Positions 20,256 to 30,570 are shown, counted from the first letter of the stretch. The stretch: DNA of 64,000 nucleotides from Leifsonia aquatica H1aii (GCF_000633535.1 NZ_AYMR01000002.1:1-64000); one strand, 5' to 3'. The notes: generated from the letters alone by a model not told the origin. Made by a program: numbers and translations.

Positions 20256-22748
20256 TCAGCCGATCTGACGGCCGACCGAGCCCACGACCATGTCGAGGGG
20301 GGTGCCGGAGGCATCGCGGCGGGCGCCGGCCTCGGGGAGGGTGCGCGCGGCCCCGTCCGTCCCGACCGCGAGGGCCGGCCCGCGGCCGACCCAGGCGAGC
20401 ACGAGCTCGCCCTCGCCCTTGAGGAAGCGCTGGGCGCGGACGCCTCCGGTCGCACGTCCCTTGGCGGGGAACTCGGCGAGGTCGCTGACCTTGCCGCTGC
20501 CGGGGTCGGTGCCGGGCAGCGTCTGGCCGCCCGCGGCGATCGTCACGACGACCGCCGCGTCCTTCTCGCCCGCCGCCACCGCGCCGAAGGAGAGGACGCG
20601 TGCGCCGTCGCCGAGGTTGATGCCCGCCATACCGCCGGCGGAGCGGCCCTGCGGGCGGACCGACGAGGCGGGGAAGTGCAGGAGCTGGGCGTCGCTGGCC
20701 ACGAACACCAGCTCGTCGGCGTCCTCCACCTGCACCGCACCGACGACCTCGTCGCCGGGTTTCAGGCTGATGACCTCGAACTCCGGCTTGTTCGCCCAGT
20801 CGCCCGCCACGAGGCGCTTGACGACGCCCTGCCGGGTGCCGAGGGCGATCGTCCGTGCGTCGCCGAGGGAGACGACCGCGAGCACGCGCTCCTTCTTGTC
20901 GGCGAGGGCGAGGTAGTCGCCGATCTTCACCCCGGCGCCGAGCTGGATGGAGTTCAGTGGGGCGGCCGGCAGGTCGACGGGGGAGAACCGGATGAGACGG
21001 CCGGTACTCGTGACCGCACCGATCTCGGATCGGCTCGTCGTCTCCAGCTGGGAGAGGATCGCATCGTGCTTGCTGCGCCGGGCCGGCGGCTGGATGCGGC
21101 CGAGCGCGCCCGGCTCGACGCCCTCGGCCGCGGGCGGCTCGTCGACCCGCAGGATGCGGCCGGTGGTCGAGAGGTAGACGCGGCAGGGCACGTCGGCGAC
21201 CTCGAGCTGCACCTGCGCGGCCTTGCCGCGACCGGACGTCCCGGCGATGGAGGGCTTCGCCTCCGTCAGGAGGGTGCGGCGCGGGGTGCCGAACTTCGCG
21301 GCCACCTGCTCCAGCTCGTCCGACACCAGCTCGTTGATGCGCTGGCGGCTCGCCAGCAGGGCCTCCAGCTCCGCGATCTCGGCGCGCAGCTGGTCGCGCT
21401 CGGTCTCGAGCTCGATGCGGGAGAACCGGGTCAGCCGGCGCAGCCGCAGCTCCAGGATGTAGTCGGCCTGCAGCGTGCTGAGGTCGAACACCTGCATCAG
21501 GCGCGTGCGCGCCGCCTCGGTGTCGTCCGAGCTGCGGATGACCTGGATGACCTCGTCGATGTCGAGGATCGCGATGAGCAGACCCTCGACGAGGTGCAGG
21601 CGCTCCCGGCGGCGTGCCAGCCGGAACTCGGACCGGCGGGTGACCACGCGGACACGGTGGTCGAGGTAGACCGAGAGCAGCTCGCGCAGCCCCAGCGTCT
21701 GCGGTCCGCCCTCGACCAGGGCGACGTTGTTGATCGAGAAGCCCTCCTCGAGCGGCGTGTGCCGGTAGAGCTGCTCGAGCACGGCGTCCGGGCTGAAGCC
21801 GGTCTTGATGCCGATGACCAGGCGCAGTCCGTGCTGGCGGTCGCTCAGGTCGGTGACGTCGGAGATGCCGCTGAGCTTCTTGGCGCCGACCCCGTCCTTG
21901 ATCTTCTCGATGACCTTCTCGGGCCCCACCCCGTAGGGCAGTTCGGTGACGACCAGGCCGCTCTTGCGCGCGGTGATGGATTCGACGGAGACCTTGGCGC
22001 GCATCCGGAAGCTGCCGCGTCCGGTGGCGTACGCGTCGCGCACGCCGGCCAGACCGGCGATGGTGCCGCCGCAGGGCAGGTCGGGGCCGGGGACGTAGGC
22101 CATCAGGTCGTCGAGGGTCGCGTCCGGGTTCTCCAGCAGGTGCCGCGCGGCGCCGACGACCTCGATGAGGTTGTGCGGGGCCATGTTGGTCGCCATTCCG
22201 ACCGCGATGCCGCTGGCGCCGTTCACGAGGAGGTTCGGGAACGCCGCAGGGAGCACGTCCGGCTGCATGAGCTGCGCGTCGTAGTTCGGGACGAAGTCGA
22301 CGACGTCCTCGTCGAGGTCCTCCGCCAGGGCGAGGGCGGCCGCGGTGAGGCGCGCCTCGGTGTACCGCGCGGCCGCGGGGCCGTCGTCGAGCGAGCCGAA
22401 GTTGCCGTGGCCGTCGACCAGCGGGACGCGCAGCGTGAAGTCCTGGGCCATGCGCACCAGGGCGTCGTAGATGGCGCTGTCGCCGTGCGGGTGCAGCTTG
22501 CCCATCACCTCGCCGGTGACGCGCGCCGACTTCACGTGGCCGCGGTCGGGCCGCAGCCCCATCTCGGTCATCATGTACAGGATGCGGCGCTGGACCGGCT
22601 TGAGGCCGTCGCGGGCGTCGGGCAGGGCGCGGGAGTAGATGACCGAATAGGCGTACTCGAGGAACGAGCCCTGCATCTCGGTCGTGACGTCGACGTCTTC
22701 GATGCGTTCGGTGATGCCGGCCGGGTTCTGATCGTCTGCTGGTGTCAT
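20256..22748 (-). CDS. parC: Type IIA topoisomerase A subunit (topoisomerase IV ParC-type)
   Basis: The DNA-cleaving subunit, 830 residues. The catalytic tyrosine is Tyr129 in AARYTEARL. The quinolone-determining region reads [12 protein letters not shown], with Ser91 and Asp95 both wild-type in character. Six beta-pinwheel blades follow in the C-terminal domain. I do not see the QRRGGKG gyrase box that GyrA needs for DNA wrapping, which supports ParC. The ATG at 22748 is 57 bases from the divergent phosphodiesterase start. It partners parE, which is encoded convergently. Confidence 0.92.
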   Translation of the reverse strand: MTPADDQNPAGITERIEDVDVTTEMQGSFLEYAYSVIYSRALPDARDGLKPVQRRILYMMTEMGLRPDRGHVKSARVTGEVMGKLHPHGDSAIYDALVRMAQDFTLRVPLVDGHGNFGSLDDGPAAARYTEARLTAAALALAEDLDEDVVDFVPNYDAQLMQPDVLPAAFPNLLVNGASGIAVGMATNMAPHNLIEVVGAARHLLENPDATLDDLMAYVPGPDLPCGGTIAGLAGVRDAYATGRGSFRMRAKVSVESITARKSGLVVTELPYGVGPEKVIEKIKDGVGAKKLSGISDVTDLSDRQHGLRLVIGIKTGFSPDAVLEQLYRHTPLEEGFSINNVALVEGGPQTLGLRELLSVYLDHRVRVVTRRSEFRLARRRERLHLVEGLLIAILDIDEVIQVIRSSDDTEAARTRLMQVFDLSTLQADYILELRLRRLTRFSRIELETERDQLRAEIAELEALLASRQRINELVSDELEQVAAKFGTPRRTLLTEAKPSIAGTSGRGKAAQVQLEVADVPCRVYLSTTGRILRVDEPPAAEGVEPGALGRIQPPARRSKHDAILSQLETTSRSEIGAVTSTGRLIRFSPVDLPAAPLNSIQLGAGVKIGDYLALADKKERVLAVVSLGDARTIALGTRQGVVKRLVAGDWANKPEFEVISLKPGDEVVGAVQVEDADELVFVASDAQLLHFPASSVRPQGRSAGGMAGINLGDGARVLSFGAVAAGEKDAAVVVTIAAGGQTLPGTDPGSGKVSDLAEFPAKGRATGGVRAQRFLKGEGELVLAWVGRGPALAVGTDGAARTLPEAGARRDASGTPLDMVVGSVGRQIG

Positions 22749-22805
22749 GCGTGCATTCTCGGGAGGGGCGGTGGGTCCCGCCTGCTGTGTGCCAGACTGG
22801 GCCGG

Positions 22806-23939
22806 ATGTCCCCCATGCTACCGGCCGCGTTCACGACCAGGACGAGCCTTGCCGCGGTTCTGCCGAGTTCGCTCGCCGCGGTGCGGGGGGAGGCGAACGA
22901 CCTGGCGCTGCCCGCTCTGGAGCACGTCGTGGTGATCGTCGTCGACGGGCTCGGTGCGGCCTCCCTGCGCGCACGGTCGGGGCACGCGCGCACGCTCGCT
23001 CCGCTGCTGGCCAAGACCACCACGATCGACGCCGGCTTCCCGACCACGACCGCCGCCGCCCTGACCACCCTGACGACCGGGACGATGCCGGGGGAGCACG
23101 GGATGGTCGGCTACCGCGTGCGCGACGACGCCGGGCGTCTGACCAACCAGCTGAGCGGGTGGGACGAGGGGATGGACCCCGCGACCTGGCAGCGTTCGCG
23201 CACGGTCTTCGAGCGTGCCGCCGAGCACGGCATCCCCTCGCGCGCGATCGGTCTGCCGAAGTACGCCGACTCGGGCTTCACAGCCGCCGCGCTGCGTGGA
23301 GCGGAGTTCGTCGGCGGGCGCACGATGGCCGACCGGTTCGCCATCGCCGAGTCCGTGGTGGCATCGACCGGCCCCGGCCTCACCTACCTCTACGTGGCGG
23401 AGCTCGACCAGCTCGCCCACGCCAAAGGCTGGGAGTCACCGGACTGGACGGCCGCGCTGGAGACGCTCGACGCGCTGGTGTCCGCGTTCGCCCGACGGCT
23501 CGGTCCCGGGCGAGCGGCCCTGCTCACGGCGGACCATGGCGTGATCGACGTCCCCGAGAGCGGCCATGTGCTGTTCGACACCGCACCGGAGCTGCTGGAC
23601 GGTGTGGCGGCCATCGGCGGCGAGCCGCGCTTCCTGCACCTCTACACCGAGCCGGGAGCCGATCCCGACGCGGTCGCCGACCGCTGGCGCGACGTCGAGG
23701 GGGAGCGGTCATGGGTCGCCAGCCGTGCCGAGGCCGTCGACGCGGGCTGGTTCGGCGGCGCGGTCGCCCCGGCGGTGGCGCCGCGGATCGGCGACGTGCT
23801 GGTCGCGACGCGCAAGCGGATCGCCTACTACGACTCCCGGGACGCCGCGCGCACGGGCCGCACCATGGTCGGCCAGCACGGCTCGCTCACGGCGGAGGAG
23901 ACCCGGGTGCCGTTGCTGCGGTTCGGAGCCGCGGCCTAG
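22806..23939 (+). CDS. Alkaline phosphatase superfamily phosphodiesterase
   Basis: A 377-residue enzyme of the type I phosphodiesterase/nucleotide pyrophosphatase group. The metal ligands and nucleophile are visible: [13 protein letters not shown] with the first Asp near 44, [15 protein letters not shown] with the nucleophilic Thr near 83, [20 protein letters not shown] and [10 protein letters not shown] near the C-terminus. No signal peptide is apparent, so it is probably cytosolic. The substrate is unknown. ATG at 22806 is preferred. It ends only 2 bases before the end of the convergent sepH gene. The neighbourhood parC, phosphodiesterase, sepH, DUF4193 recurs in actinobacteria. Confidence 0.85.
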   Translation: MSPMLPAAFTTRTSLAAVLPSSLAAVRGEANDLALPALEHVVVIVVDGLGAASLRARSGHARTLAPLLAKTTTIDAGFPTTTAAALTTLTTGTMPGEHGMVGYRVRDDAGRLTNQLSGWDEGMDPATWQRSRTVFERAAEHGIPSRAIGLPKYADSGFTAAALRGAEFVGGRTMADRFAIAESVVASTGPGLTYLYVAELDQLAHAKGWESPDWTAALETLDALVSAFARRLGPGRAALLTADHGVIDVPESGHVLFDTAPELLDGVAAIGGEPRFLHLYTEPGADPDAVADRWRDVEGERSWVASRAEAVDAGWFGGAVAPAVAPRIGDVLVATRKRIAYYDSRDAARTGRTMVGQHGSLTAEETRVPLLRFGAAA

Positions 23940-23941
23940 CC

Positions 23942-25096
23942 TCAGGCCAGGTCGTCGTCCGTGCGGGCGCCGAAGACGATCTCGTCCCAGCTCGGCATGG
24001 CTGCGCGTCCCTTGCGACGTCCGCCGGCGCTGCCCTGATCGGTCGCGGCGCTGCCGGCGTCCGTGGACGTCGCGGGCGGAGCCGTGGCACCCGCCGGGGA
24101 CGGCTGGGCAGCGATCGCCTCGTCGACGATCCGGAACGGCGTCGGGGCCGACACGAGGGCCGGCTCGTCGCGCTCGGAACGTGCGGCGGGAGCCGCGGGG
24201 TGGTGGTCGGCGGGGGCGTCGTCGAATGTGGCGGCCTCGCGCTCGCCCCGGCGGCGGCGCAGGGCCTCCAGCAGGTCGGCGGTCTGGTGCAGGTCGCGCG
24301 GGGTCTCATCGTCGGCGCGGTTGATCGCGGCGCGGGTGACGGCGCCCGTGGGAGCCGAGGCGCTCGAGCCGTTGCGCGCGGTGGTGAGGGGCTCGATCGG
24401 CGTGGTGATCTCGGGGCCGAGCAGGTCGGCGACCGGCTCGGGGAAGGTGAAGGCGCCGCTGTCGAAGCGGGAGGTGTCGGGCTCGCCCTCGTCGGGGAGC
24501 ACGGCGCGCAGCCGGGGGATCAGCGTCCCGCCGCGGAGCTCGCCCGCCTGCGAAAGGGTCGTCGCCTCCGAGTTCAGCGGCGCGAGACCGTGCTTGCGCG
24601 CGTCGTACGACCAGCGTGCGTCGTGGTCGATCTCGTCGGCGGTGAACTCGAGCTTGACGATCCAGCCGGTCTCGGAGTCCTTCCAGCTCGCCCAGCGCTC
24701 GCCGGTCACGCCCAGCGACGCGAGGCGGTCGCGGATGACGGAGCCGAACGTGTCGGGGTCGCCCAGCGGGTCGACCTCGACGGCCGTGCGCACCGGCACG
24801 CTGAGCGCGCTGGCGACGATGTGCTCGCGCTCGGCGACGATCGGGCCCTCGAACCGCTGCACGTACTCCAGCGGCGCTCCCGTGACCGCGGCGACGTCCT
24901 CCGCGGACATGCCGGAGCGGATATGCGCCTGGACCTCGCGGGGCGAGAGCTTGACCCCCTCGACGGAGGCCTGCTGACGTACCTGGCGGATCTTCGACTG
25001 CAGGGCGTCGTCGACGGCGATGCGGAATCGCTCACCGTCGTCGCCGACGGCGACGATCGCACCGTTCTCGACCCCGATGACCTTCAAATCCTGCAT
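23942..25096 (-). CDS. sepH: Septation protein SepH
   Basis: An actinobacterial cell division protein that stimulates FtsZ assembly. The 384-residue protein begins MQDLKVIGVENGAIVA, the normal family start. The N-terminal DUF3071 domain contains a predicted helix-turn-helix around MSAEDVAAVTGAPLEYVQRFEG, near residues 64-84. The C-terminal two thirds are disordered and rich in Ala, Pro, Asp and Arg, ending RAAMPSWDEIVFGARTDDD, a conserved SepH tail. GGAAGG lies about 8 bases before the ATG at 25096; an upstream in-frame ATG at 25249 lacks support. It is convergent with the phosphodiesterase gene. Confidence 0.93.
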   Translation of the reverse strand: MQDLKVIGVENGAIVAVGDDGERFRIAVDDALQSKIRQVRQQASVEGVKLSPREVQAHIRSGMSAEDVAAVTGAPLEYVQRFEGPIVAEREHIVASALSVPVRTAVEVDPLGDPDTFGSVIRDRLASLGVTGERWASWKDSETGWIVKLEFTADEIDHDARWSYDARKHGLAPLNSEATTLSQAGELRGGTLIPRLRAVLPDEGEPDTSRFDSGAFTFPEPVADLLGPEITTPIEPLTTARNGSSASAPTGAVTRAAINRADDETPRDLHQTADLLEALRRRRGEREAATFDDAPADHHPAAPAARSERDEPALVSAPTPFRIVDEAIAAQPSPAGATAPPATSTDAGSAATDQGSAGGRRKGRAAMPSWDEIVFGARTDDDLA

Positions 25097-25302
25097 GTGG
25101 ATGCCTTCCGAACTCGCGTGCGTACCGGGCCAGGATGCCACGGGAACGGGGGTGATCGAGGGAATACGCCGGGCGTGCCGGAAGTTGATACCTCCGCAAT
25201 CGCTGAGAGGCTTCCGAGTGGTTTTGCTATTCCTCGGCGATTGATGCAAACTATCGCCGCCGATTGCGAGAATCGGCCGTTACGCACGAGAAGTGGATGG
25301 GC

Positions 25303-25596
25303 ATGGCAACGGATTACGACGCACCGCGGAAGACCGAGGACGACTCCGAGTCGATCGAGGCCCTCAAGGAGCGAGTTCCGGACAAGATGTCCGGTGTCGT
25401 CGACGTCGAGGATGCCGACAACCCGGGCGGCTACGAGCTGCCCGGCGCCGATCTCTCGGACCTCGACCTGGACGTCGTGGTGCTCCCGCCCCAGGCGGAC
25501 GAGTTCACCTGCGTGAGCTGCTTCCTGGTGAAGCACCGCTCGCAGATCGACCACGAGAGCAAGCTCGGCCCGATCTGCGTGGAGTGCGCCGCCTGA
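25303..25596 (+). CDS. DUF4193 small zinc-binding protein
   Basis: A 97-residue acidic protein of the DUF4193 family, common in actinobacteria and of unknown function. It starts MATDYDAPRKTEDD, has a central acidic stretch, and ends with two CxxC pairs, FTCVSCFLVKH and GPICVECAA, which should bind one zinc ion. ATG 25303 is chosen as the family start; in-frame codons upstream lack similarity. It is divergent from sepH across about 206 bases that should hold both promoters, and it terminates at a hairpin shared with the convergent DUF3093 gene. Confidence 0.9.
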   Translation: MATDYDAPRKTEDDSESIEALKERVPDKMSGVVDVEDADNPGGYELPGADLSDLDLDVVVLPPQADEFTCVSCFLVKHRSQIDHESKLGPICVECAA

Positions 25597-25612
25597 GCGA
25601 CGCACCCCACCG

Positions 25613-25638
25613 CGCCGGGGTTCTCAGGAACTCCGGCG
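25613..25638. terminator. Bidirectional terminator between DUF4193 and DUF3093 genes
   Basis: Eleven-base arms CGCCGGGGTTC and GAACTCCGGCG (one G-T pair) with a four-base TCAG loop. The hairpin includes the stop codon of the minus-strand gene and serves two convergent genes. Confidence 0.75.
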
Positions 25639-26070
25639 GGCCTCCTCGAGAACCCGGACCAGCTGGTCCGGGTTTCTTGTTGAGAGGAGCCAGTAGGGCG
25701 TCGGGTCATCGGCATCGGCGACCGGCACCTTGACGACCGGCTTGATCCAGCCGCGGATGAGCAGCCAGGCGCGGGCGTCGAGCCGTTGTCCGCGCTCGAG
25801 GGTCGCGGCGTCTCCGGCGAACGCCGCCGGCGTGCCGGTGAGGCCCAGCGGGATGCGCGCGCGGCCGGCGATCAGCTCGTCCTTCGTCACCCGCAGGGTC
25901 GGGGCCGAGACGATCAGCGCCACCGCGATCGCGGCGTAGAAGACGATCGCCAGGACGACGCCCACCGAGAAGTTGATCGGGGCGAACACCAGCATGACCG
26001 CGGGGATGACGAGCAGGGTGGAGATGAAGAGCCAGGGGGTCGCCCAGAGCCGCTCACGGTAGAGGTCCAT
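25624..26070 (-). CDS. DUF3093 membrane protein
   Basis: A 148-residue protein of the DUF3093 family. Two hydrophobic segments near residues 12-30 and 35-55 precede a soluble domain with a PTLRVTKDELIAGRARIPL segment and a WYLLST-like WLLSTRNPDQLVRVLEEAR end. The function is unknown; it is conserved next to dut in actinobacteria, and the present gene is divergent from dut with only 39 bases between starts. ATG at 26070 is the family start. No catalytic residues are recognised. Confidence 0.87.
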   Translation of the reverse strand: MDLYRERLWATPWLFISTLLVIPAVMLVFAPINFSVGVVLAIVFYAAIAVALIVSAPTLRVTKDELIAGRARIPLGLTGTPAAFAGDAATLERGQRLDARAWLLIRGWIKPVVKVPVADADDPTPYWLLSTRNPDQLVRVLEEARRSS

Positions 26071-26109
26071 GCTCCCTATTCGATCAGACTTCTGCACTAC
26101 CCTCGACAC

Positions 26110-26568
26110 GTGACCGATTCCGTCGACGTCCCGATCATCGCCGAGCAGCTCCCCTCCTACGCCCACCCGGGCGACGCCGGGGCCGATCTGTGCGCTGCGG
26201 AGGCCGTGACGCTGGGCCCGGGGGAGCGGCACACGGTCCCCACCGGCGTCTCGATCGCCCTGCCCGACGGGTATGCCGCGTTCGTCGTCCCTCGCAGCGG
26301 GCTCGCCATGCGCCACGGGCTGACGATCGTGAACGCGCCGGGCACGGTGGACGCGGGCTACCGCGGCGAGATCCGGGTGACCGTCCTCAACACGGACAGA
26401 TCGATGCCGTACGATATCGCCGTCGGCGACCGGATCGCCCAGCTGATCGTCATGCCGGTCACACGCGCCCGGTTCATCCCCGTCGACACCCTGCCGGACA
26501 GCCACCGCGGCACCGCGGGCTTCGGTTCGTCCGGATACACAGTGACCCAGTCAGGAGAGCACGCTTGA
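26110..26568 (+). CDS. dut: dUTP diphosphatase
   Basis: Hydrolyses dUTP to dUMP, keeping uracil out of DNA and feeding thymidylate synthesis. The 152-residue trimeric-type protein has all motifs in order: HPGDAGADLCA (motif 1), VVPRSGLAMRHG (motif 2), NAPGTVDAGYRGEI (motif 3 with the catalytic Asp), GDRIAQLIV (motif 4) and the C-terminal RGTAGFGSSG (motif 5). The start is GTG at 26110. The stop overlaps the TTG start of the DUF3710 gene, so the two are translationally coupled. Confidence 0.96.
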   Translation: MTDSVDVPIIAEQLPSYAHPGDAGADLCAAEAVTLGPGERHTVPTGVSIALPDGYAAFVVPRSGLAMRHGLTIVNAPGTVDAGYRGEIRVTVLNTDRSMPYDIAVGDRIAQLIVMPVTRARFIPVDTLPDSHRGTAGFGSSGYTVTQSGEHA

Positions 26569-27251
26569 GCGAGACCAGCGACACCCCGGAGGACGGCGCC
26601 GAGCAGATCGGCGCCGACGAGCTCGACGCTCCGGAGACGCAGGACGCCCCCGACGACGCGAAGTCGGCGCCGGAGGACCGCGAGACCGAGGGTCCCCTCG
26701 ACGAGAGCGAGGCCAACCCGGTCCGCCCGTACGTCGACCTGGGCGGCGTGAAGATCCTTCCCCGCGAGGGCCTGCACCTGCGTCTGGAGGTGGAGGAGGA
26801 GTCGCAGCGCGTCGTCGCCGTCGGCCTCGACTACGCCGACTCCACCCTCCAGGTCCAGCCCTTCGCGGCGCCGCGCTCCAGCGGCCTCTGGCACGAGATC
26901 CGGGGCCAGATCGCCGACCAGGTGGAGCGGCAGGGCGGTCGCATCAGCGAGCGCGACGGCGTGTTCGGCCCCGAGCTGATCGCCGAGATCCCGGTCGCGG
27001 CGCCGCAGGGCAAGCCGGGCGAGACCCGGGTGGCGCGCTTCGTCGGGGTGGACGGCCCGCGCTGGTTCCTCCGCGGCGTGATCGCGGGCGACGCGGCCAT
27101 CAAGCCGGAAGCCGCCGCTCTGGTGGAGGACCTGTTCCGCAGCATCGTCGTGGTCCGCGGCTCCGTGCCGATGCCGCCGCGCGACCTCATCCCGCTGCGG
27201 ATGCCGGCCGCGCCGACGGCGGGCGCCGACAGCGGCTACACCTCTCTCTAG
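26565..27251 (+). CDS. DUF3710 protein
   Basis: A 228-residue protein of the DUF3710 family, unknown function, usually next to dut in actinobacteria. The first 50 residues are acidic and probably disordered; the conserved domain begins at PYVDLGGVKILPREGL. It contains WHEIRGQIADQVERQGG and DGPRWFLRGVIAGDAA. The start is a TTG at 26565, overlapping the dut stop (TTGA), with AGGAGA 7 bases upstream; no better ATG or GTG is available without losing the conserved part. It is followed 6 bases later by the DUF3159 gene. Confidence 0.87.
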   Translation: MSETSDTPEDGAEQIGADELDAPETQDAPDDAKSAPEDRETEGPLDESEANPVRPYVDLGGVKILPREGLHLRLEVEEESQRVVAVGLDYADSTLQVQPFAAPRSSGLWHEIRGQIADQVERQGGRISERDGVFGPELIAEIPVAAPQGKPGETRVARFVGVDGPRWFLRGVIAGDAAIKPEAAALVEDLFRSIVVVRGSVPMPPRDLIPLRMPAAPTAGADSGYTSL

Positions 27252-27257
27252 GCACGC

Positions 27258-28151
27258 ATGGCAGAGCAGGAACCGCGCAGCGACGAGCCTCGCGAGCCCG
27301 GTGCGGCCCCATCCGACCGGGAGCCGGCCGACCGAGTGCCGACCGACCATGCGCCCACCGACCAGGCGCGCACCGACCACGTGCCCACCGATCGCGACAC
27401 CGCGTCGAACGACGACCTCGCCGCGAGTGTCGGCGAGAGCCTGGCCCGCGCCGCGCGCAAGTCCGGTCTCGGCCAGCTGACCGAGGGGGAGGCTCCGACC
27501 GGCGCCGCCCTGTTGGGCGCCCTCGGCGGTGTGCGCGGTCTCGCCGAGACCATCCTGCCCGGGCTGGTCTTCCTCATCCTCTTCACGTTCACCGAGAACG
27601 TCCCGCTGTCGATCGGCTGCTCGGTGCTCGTCGCGGTGATTTTCACCGTGGTGCGCATCGTCGGCAAGACCCCGGTGACGCAGGCGATCGCCGGGCTCAT
27701 CGGCGTGGGCGTCTCGGCCATCCTCGCCCTCATCACCGGGCGCGGCGAGGACAACTTCCTGCTCGGGATCTGGACCAACGCCGCCTACGGGGCCGCCTTG
27801 CTGATCTCGATCGTCGTGCGCTGGCCGCTGATCGGCCTCGCCGCCGGCTACCTGATGGGCGACGGGCTCGCCTGGCGCGGCGTGCGCTCGAAGTTCCGGG
27901 TGATGCAGGCGCTGACCTTCCTGTGGTTCCTCCTCTTCGCGGCGCGACTGCTCGTGCAGGTTCCGCTGTATCTGGCGCATTCGCCGGAGGCGACCAGCGC
28001 TCTCGCGCTGACCAAGCTCCTCATGGGCGTCCCCCTCTACGCCCCGCTGCTGCTCGTCACGTACTTCGTCGTGCGCGGGCAGTTCCCCCAGAAGGCGCCG
28101 CCGCAGAAGACCCCACCGCAGAAGACGCCGCAGAAGCCGGCGGACACGTAG
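27258..28151 (+). CDS. DUF3159 membrane protein
   Basis: A 297-residue integral membrane protein of the DUF3159 family, of unknown function. An unstructured N-terminus includes a PTD-based repeat (VPTDHAPTDQ and variants) near residues 25-45. The family core begins at GGVRGLAETILPGLVFLI, followed by about six hydrophobic segments between 95 and 275. The C-terminus is a PPQKTPPQKTP repeat. It is the last gene of the dut, DUF3710, DUF3159 run and ends 20 bases before the P-type ATPase gene. Proline-rich tails at both ends are unusually repetitive. Confidence 0.85.
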   Translation: MAEQEPRSDEPREPGAAPSDREPADRVPTDHAPTDQARTDHVPTDRDTASNDDLAASVGESLARAARKSGLGQLTEGEAPTGAALLGALGGVRGLAETILPGLVFLILFTFTENVPLSIGCSVLVAVIFTVVRIVGKTPVTQAIAGLIGVGVSAILALITGRGEDNFLLGIWTNAAYGAALLISIVVRWPLIGLAAGYLMGDGLAWRGVRSKFRVMQALTFLWFLLFAARLLVQVPLYLAHSPEATSALALTKLLMGVPLYAPLLLVTYFVVRGQFPQKAPPQKTPPQKTPQKPADT

Positions 28152-28171
28152 GCCGACGACCGGGGGGACGC

Positions 28172-30559
28172 ATGACCGATGCGCGAGTGAGCGAAGGCCT
28201 GACCGCGGCCCAGGTGGCGCAGCGGCGTGCCGACGGACGTCACAACGTGCAGCGCCAGTCCAGCTCCCGGTCGATCGGCGACATCCTCCGCGAGAACATC
28301 TTCACCCTCTTCAACGGCATCCTCACGGTGTGCTTCGTGGCGGTGCTGCTGCTGGGCGACCTGCGTGACGGCTTCTTCTACGGGGTGGTGGTCGCCAACG
28401 CGCTGATCGGCATCGTCCAGGAGATCCGTGCGAAGCTCGTCCTCGACCGCGCCGCCCTCCTGGCCGCGCCCGAGAGCCGGGTGCGCCGCGAGGGCCAGGT
28501 CGTGGCGGTGCCGCTGGAGGACGTGGTGCTCGACGACCTCCTGGTGCTGCGCCCGGGCGATCAGATCCCGGCCGACGCCGTCGTCGTCGAAAGCACCGGA
28601 CTCGCCCTCGACGAGTCGCTGCTCACGGGCGAGTCCGACCCGGTGTTCAAGGACGCGGACGCCCGCCTGCTGTCGGGTTCGCATGTCGTCACGGGGACCG
28701 GCTACGCCGTGGTGACCGCCGTGGGCGCCGACTCGTATGCGAGCAAGCTCACCAGTGAGATCAAGCGGCACTCTCTGGTGCACTCGGAGCTGCGGGACGC
28801 GACCAACCGCATCCTGGTGTACCTCTCCTGGATCCTCGGACCGGTGATCCTGATCACCTTGATCGGCCGGGTGCTCGCCTACGGCGGGTGGAGCCAGCTC
28901 TTCGTCGACGCCCGCTGGCGGCGCGCCCTCGTCGACGCGGTGGCGGCCGTCGTCGGGATGATCCCGGAGGGCCTGGTGCTCCTCACCAGCCTCGCGTTCG
29001 GAGTGGCGGCGATCCAGCTCGCCTCGCGCAAGGTGCTCGTGCAGGAGCTCGCCGCGGTGGAGGTCCTCGCCCGCGTCGACGTGCTCTGCCTGGACAAGAC
29101 CGGCACCCTCACCACCGGCGAGCTGGAACTGGAGGGCACGGAGCCGCTCGGGCGCGACGTCCCGGTCGAGCAGGCCGACTTCGCGCTCGCGGCGTTCGGC
29201 GCCGACGACGCCGGCAACGCGACCGCGGGCATCCTCGCCGGGACGTTCCGGAGCGACGCGTACACGGTGCTCCGGCGCGTGCCGTTCAGCTCGGTCACCA
29301 AGTACAGCGGCGTGGTGATCCGCGTCGGTTCGGGCGCGGACGCGGAGGAGAGCTCCTGGGTGCTCGGCGCACCGGAGCGCGTCCTCGCCGATCACCCCGA
29401 CGAGCTGACCCGCGCCACCGAGATCGCGGCGACCGGTCGCCGGACGCTCGCCCTGGCCCGCGCCGCGGCCCCGCTGCCGGACAGCGCACGGATCGAGCTC
29501 GCCGGCGTCCCGCTGGTGCCCGCGAAGCTGGTCGTGCTGGGCGAGACGCTGCGACCGGAGGCGACCGACACCCTCGCCTACTTCGCCGAGCAGAACGTGC
29601 GGGTCGTGATCATGTCGGGGGACAACCCGGTGACGGTCGGCGCGATCGCCCGCGCCCTGGACCTGCCGGGGGAGGCCGTCGACGCGTCCGCGCTCCGCAC
29701 CGACGAGGAGCTGGAGGAGGCGCTCCGCACCGCGGACGTGCTCGGCCGGGTCAGCCCGGAGCAGAAGCGCACCGCCGTCGGCCTGCTGCGCGCCCAAGGA
29801 CGCGTCGTGGCGATGACGGGCGACGGGGTGAACGACGCGATGGCGATCAAGGACGCCAGCCTCGGCATCGCGATGGGGTCGGCGACGGCGGCGACGAAGG
29901 CTGTGTCGCGACTCGTGCTGCTGGACAACCGTTTCGATCGACTGCCCGGGGTGCTCGCCTCCGGCCGCCGGGTGATCGCGAACGTCGAGCGGGTGTCGAA
30001 CATCTTCCTCGCCAAGACGGTGTACGGCATCCTGCTCGCCCTGGTGAGCGCCGCGCTGCTCTGGCCGTTCCCGTTCCTCCCGCGCCAGCTGACGCTCGTC
30101 TCGTCGCTGGCGATCGGCATCCCTTCGTTCGTCCTCGCGCTCGCGCCCAACCGTCGCATCTACACGCCGGGCGTGCTGCCGCGCATCCTGAAGTACTCGG
30201 TGCCGACCGGGCTGATCGCCGGGCTGGCGGCGATCGTCTCCTACGCGCCGATCCATCGTGCGATGCCGCTGCACGAGGCCCGCAGCATCGCGACCGTGAC
30301 CCTGTTCTGCGTCTCGCTCTGGATCCTGTGCGTGCTCACGCGTCCGCTGAACGGCGCGCGCTGGGGTCTGCTCGGCGGAGTCGCTGCGGCGTTCGTCCTG
30401 GTGTGCGTCATCCCGTCCACGGCCGAGTTCTTCCAGATGCACCTGAGCCTGTCGGCGGGCCTGCTGTGGGGGATCGCGGTCGGAGCGGTCGGTGCGGCGG
30501 GGATCGAGCTGTTCTACCGGTTCGCCAAGCGGCGCGGCCTGGTCTTCGATCGGCAGTGA
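28172..30559 (+). CDS. CtpE-like cation-transporting P-type ATPase
   Basis: A P-type ATPase of 795 residues. The actuator motif LTGESDPV, the phosphorylation motif CLDKTGTLTTG, and the hinge motif MTGDGVNDAMAIKDA are all present, with about ten hydrophobic segments. The membrane segment 4 motif reads GMIPEGLVL; PEGL is the form seen in mycobacterial CtpE, which has been described as a calcium transporter. Metal specificity here is inferred only from that. No N-terminal heavy-metal domain is present. ATG at 28172 follows a GGGG-rich stretch that may serve as ribosome binding site. Confidence 0.9.
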   Translation: MTDARVSEGLTAAQVAQRRADGRHNVQRQSSSRSIGDILRENIFTLFNGILTVCFVAVLLLGDLRDGFFYGVVVANALIGIVQEIRAKLVLDRAALLAAPESRVRREGQVVAVPLEDVVLDDLLVLRPGDQIPADAVVVESTGLALDESLLTGESDPVFKDADARLLSGSHVVTGTGYAVVTAVGADSYASKLTSEIKRHSLVHSELRDATNRILVYLSWILGPVILITLIGRVLAYGGWSQLFVDARWRRALVDAVAAVVGMIPEGLVLLTSLAFGVAAIQLASRKVLVQELAAVEVLARVDVLCLDKTGTLTTGELELEGTEPLGRDVPVEQADFALAAFGADDAGNATAGILAGTFRSDAYTVLRRVPFSSVTKYSGVVIRVGSGADAEESSWVLGAPERVLADHPDELTRATEIAATGRRTLALARAAAPLPDSARIELAGVPLVPAKLVVLGETLRPEATDTLAYFAEQNVRVVIMSGDNPVTVGAIARALDLPGEAVDASALRTDEELEEALRTADVLGRVSPEQKRTAVGLLRAQGRVVAMTGDGVNDAMAIKDASLGIAMGSATAATKAVSRLVLLDNRFDRLPGVLASGRRVIANVERVSNIFLAKTVYGILLALVSAALLWPFPFLPRQLTLVSSLAIGIPSFVLALAPNRRIYTPGVLPRILKYSVPTGLIAGLAAIVSYAPIHRAMPLHEARSIATVTLFCVSLWILCVLTRPLNGARWGLLGGVAAAFVLVCVIPSTAEFFQMHLSLSAGLLWGIAVGAVGAAGIELFYRFAKRRGLVFDRQ

Positions 30560-30570
30560 ACGTGGTAGAT

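Noticed and set aside
22470-22490. Quinolone resistance mutation in ParC
   Set aside because: The region reads [10 protein letters not shown] with serine and aspartate at the two key positions, the sensitive form.
20247-22748. Long plus-strand open frame opposite parC
   Set aside because: It has the composition of an antisense shadow; parC on the minus strand shows all catalytic motifs. Only the end of that frame, from 22806, is a real gene.
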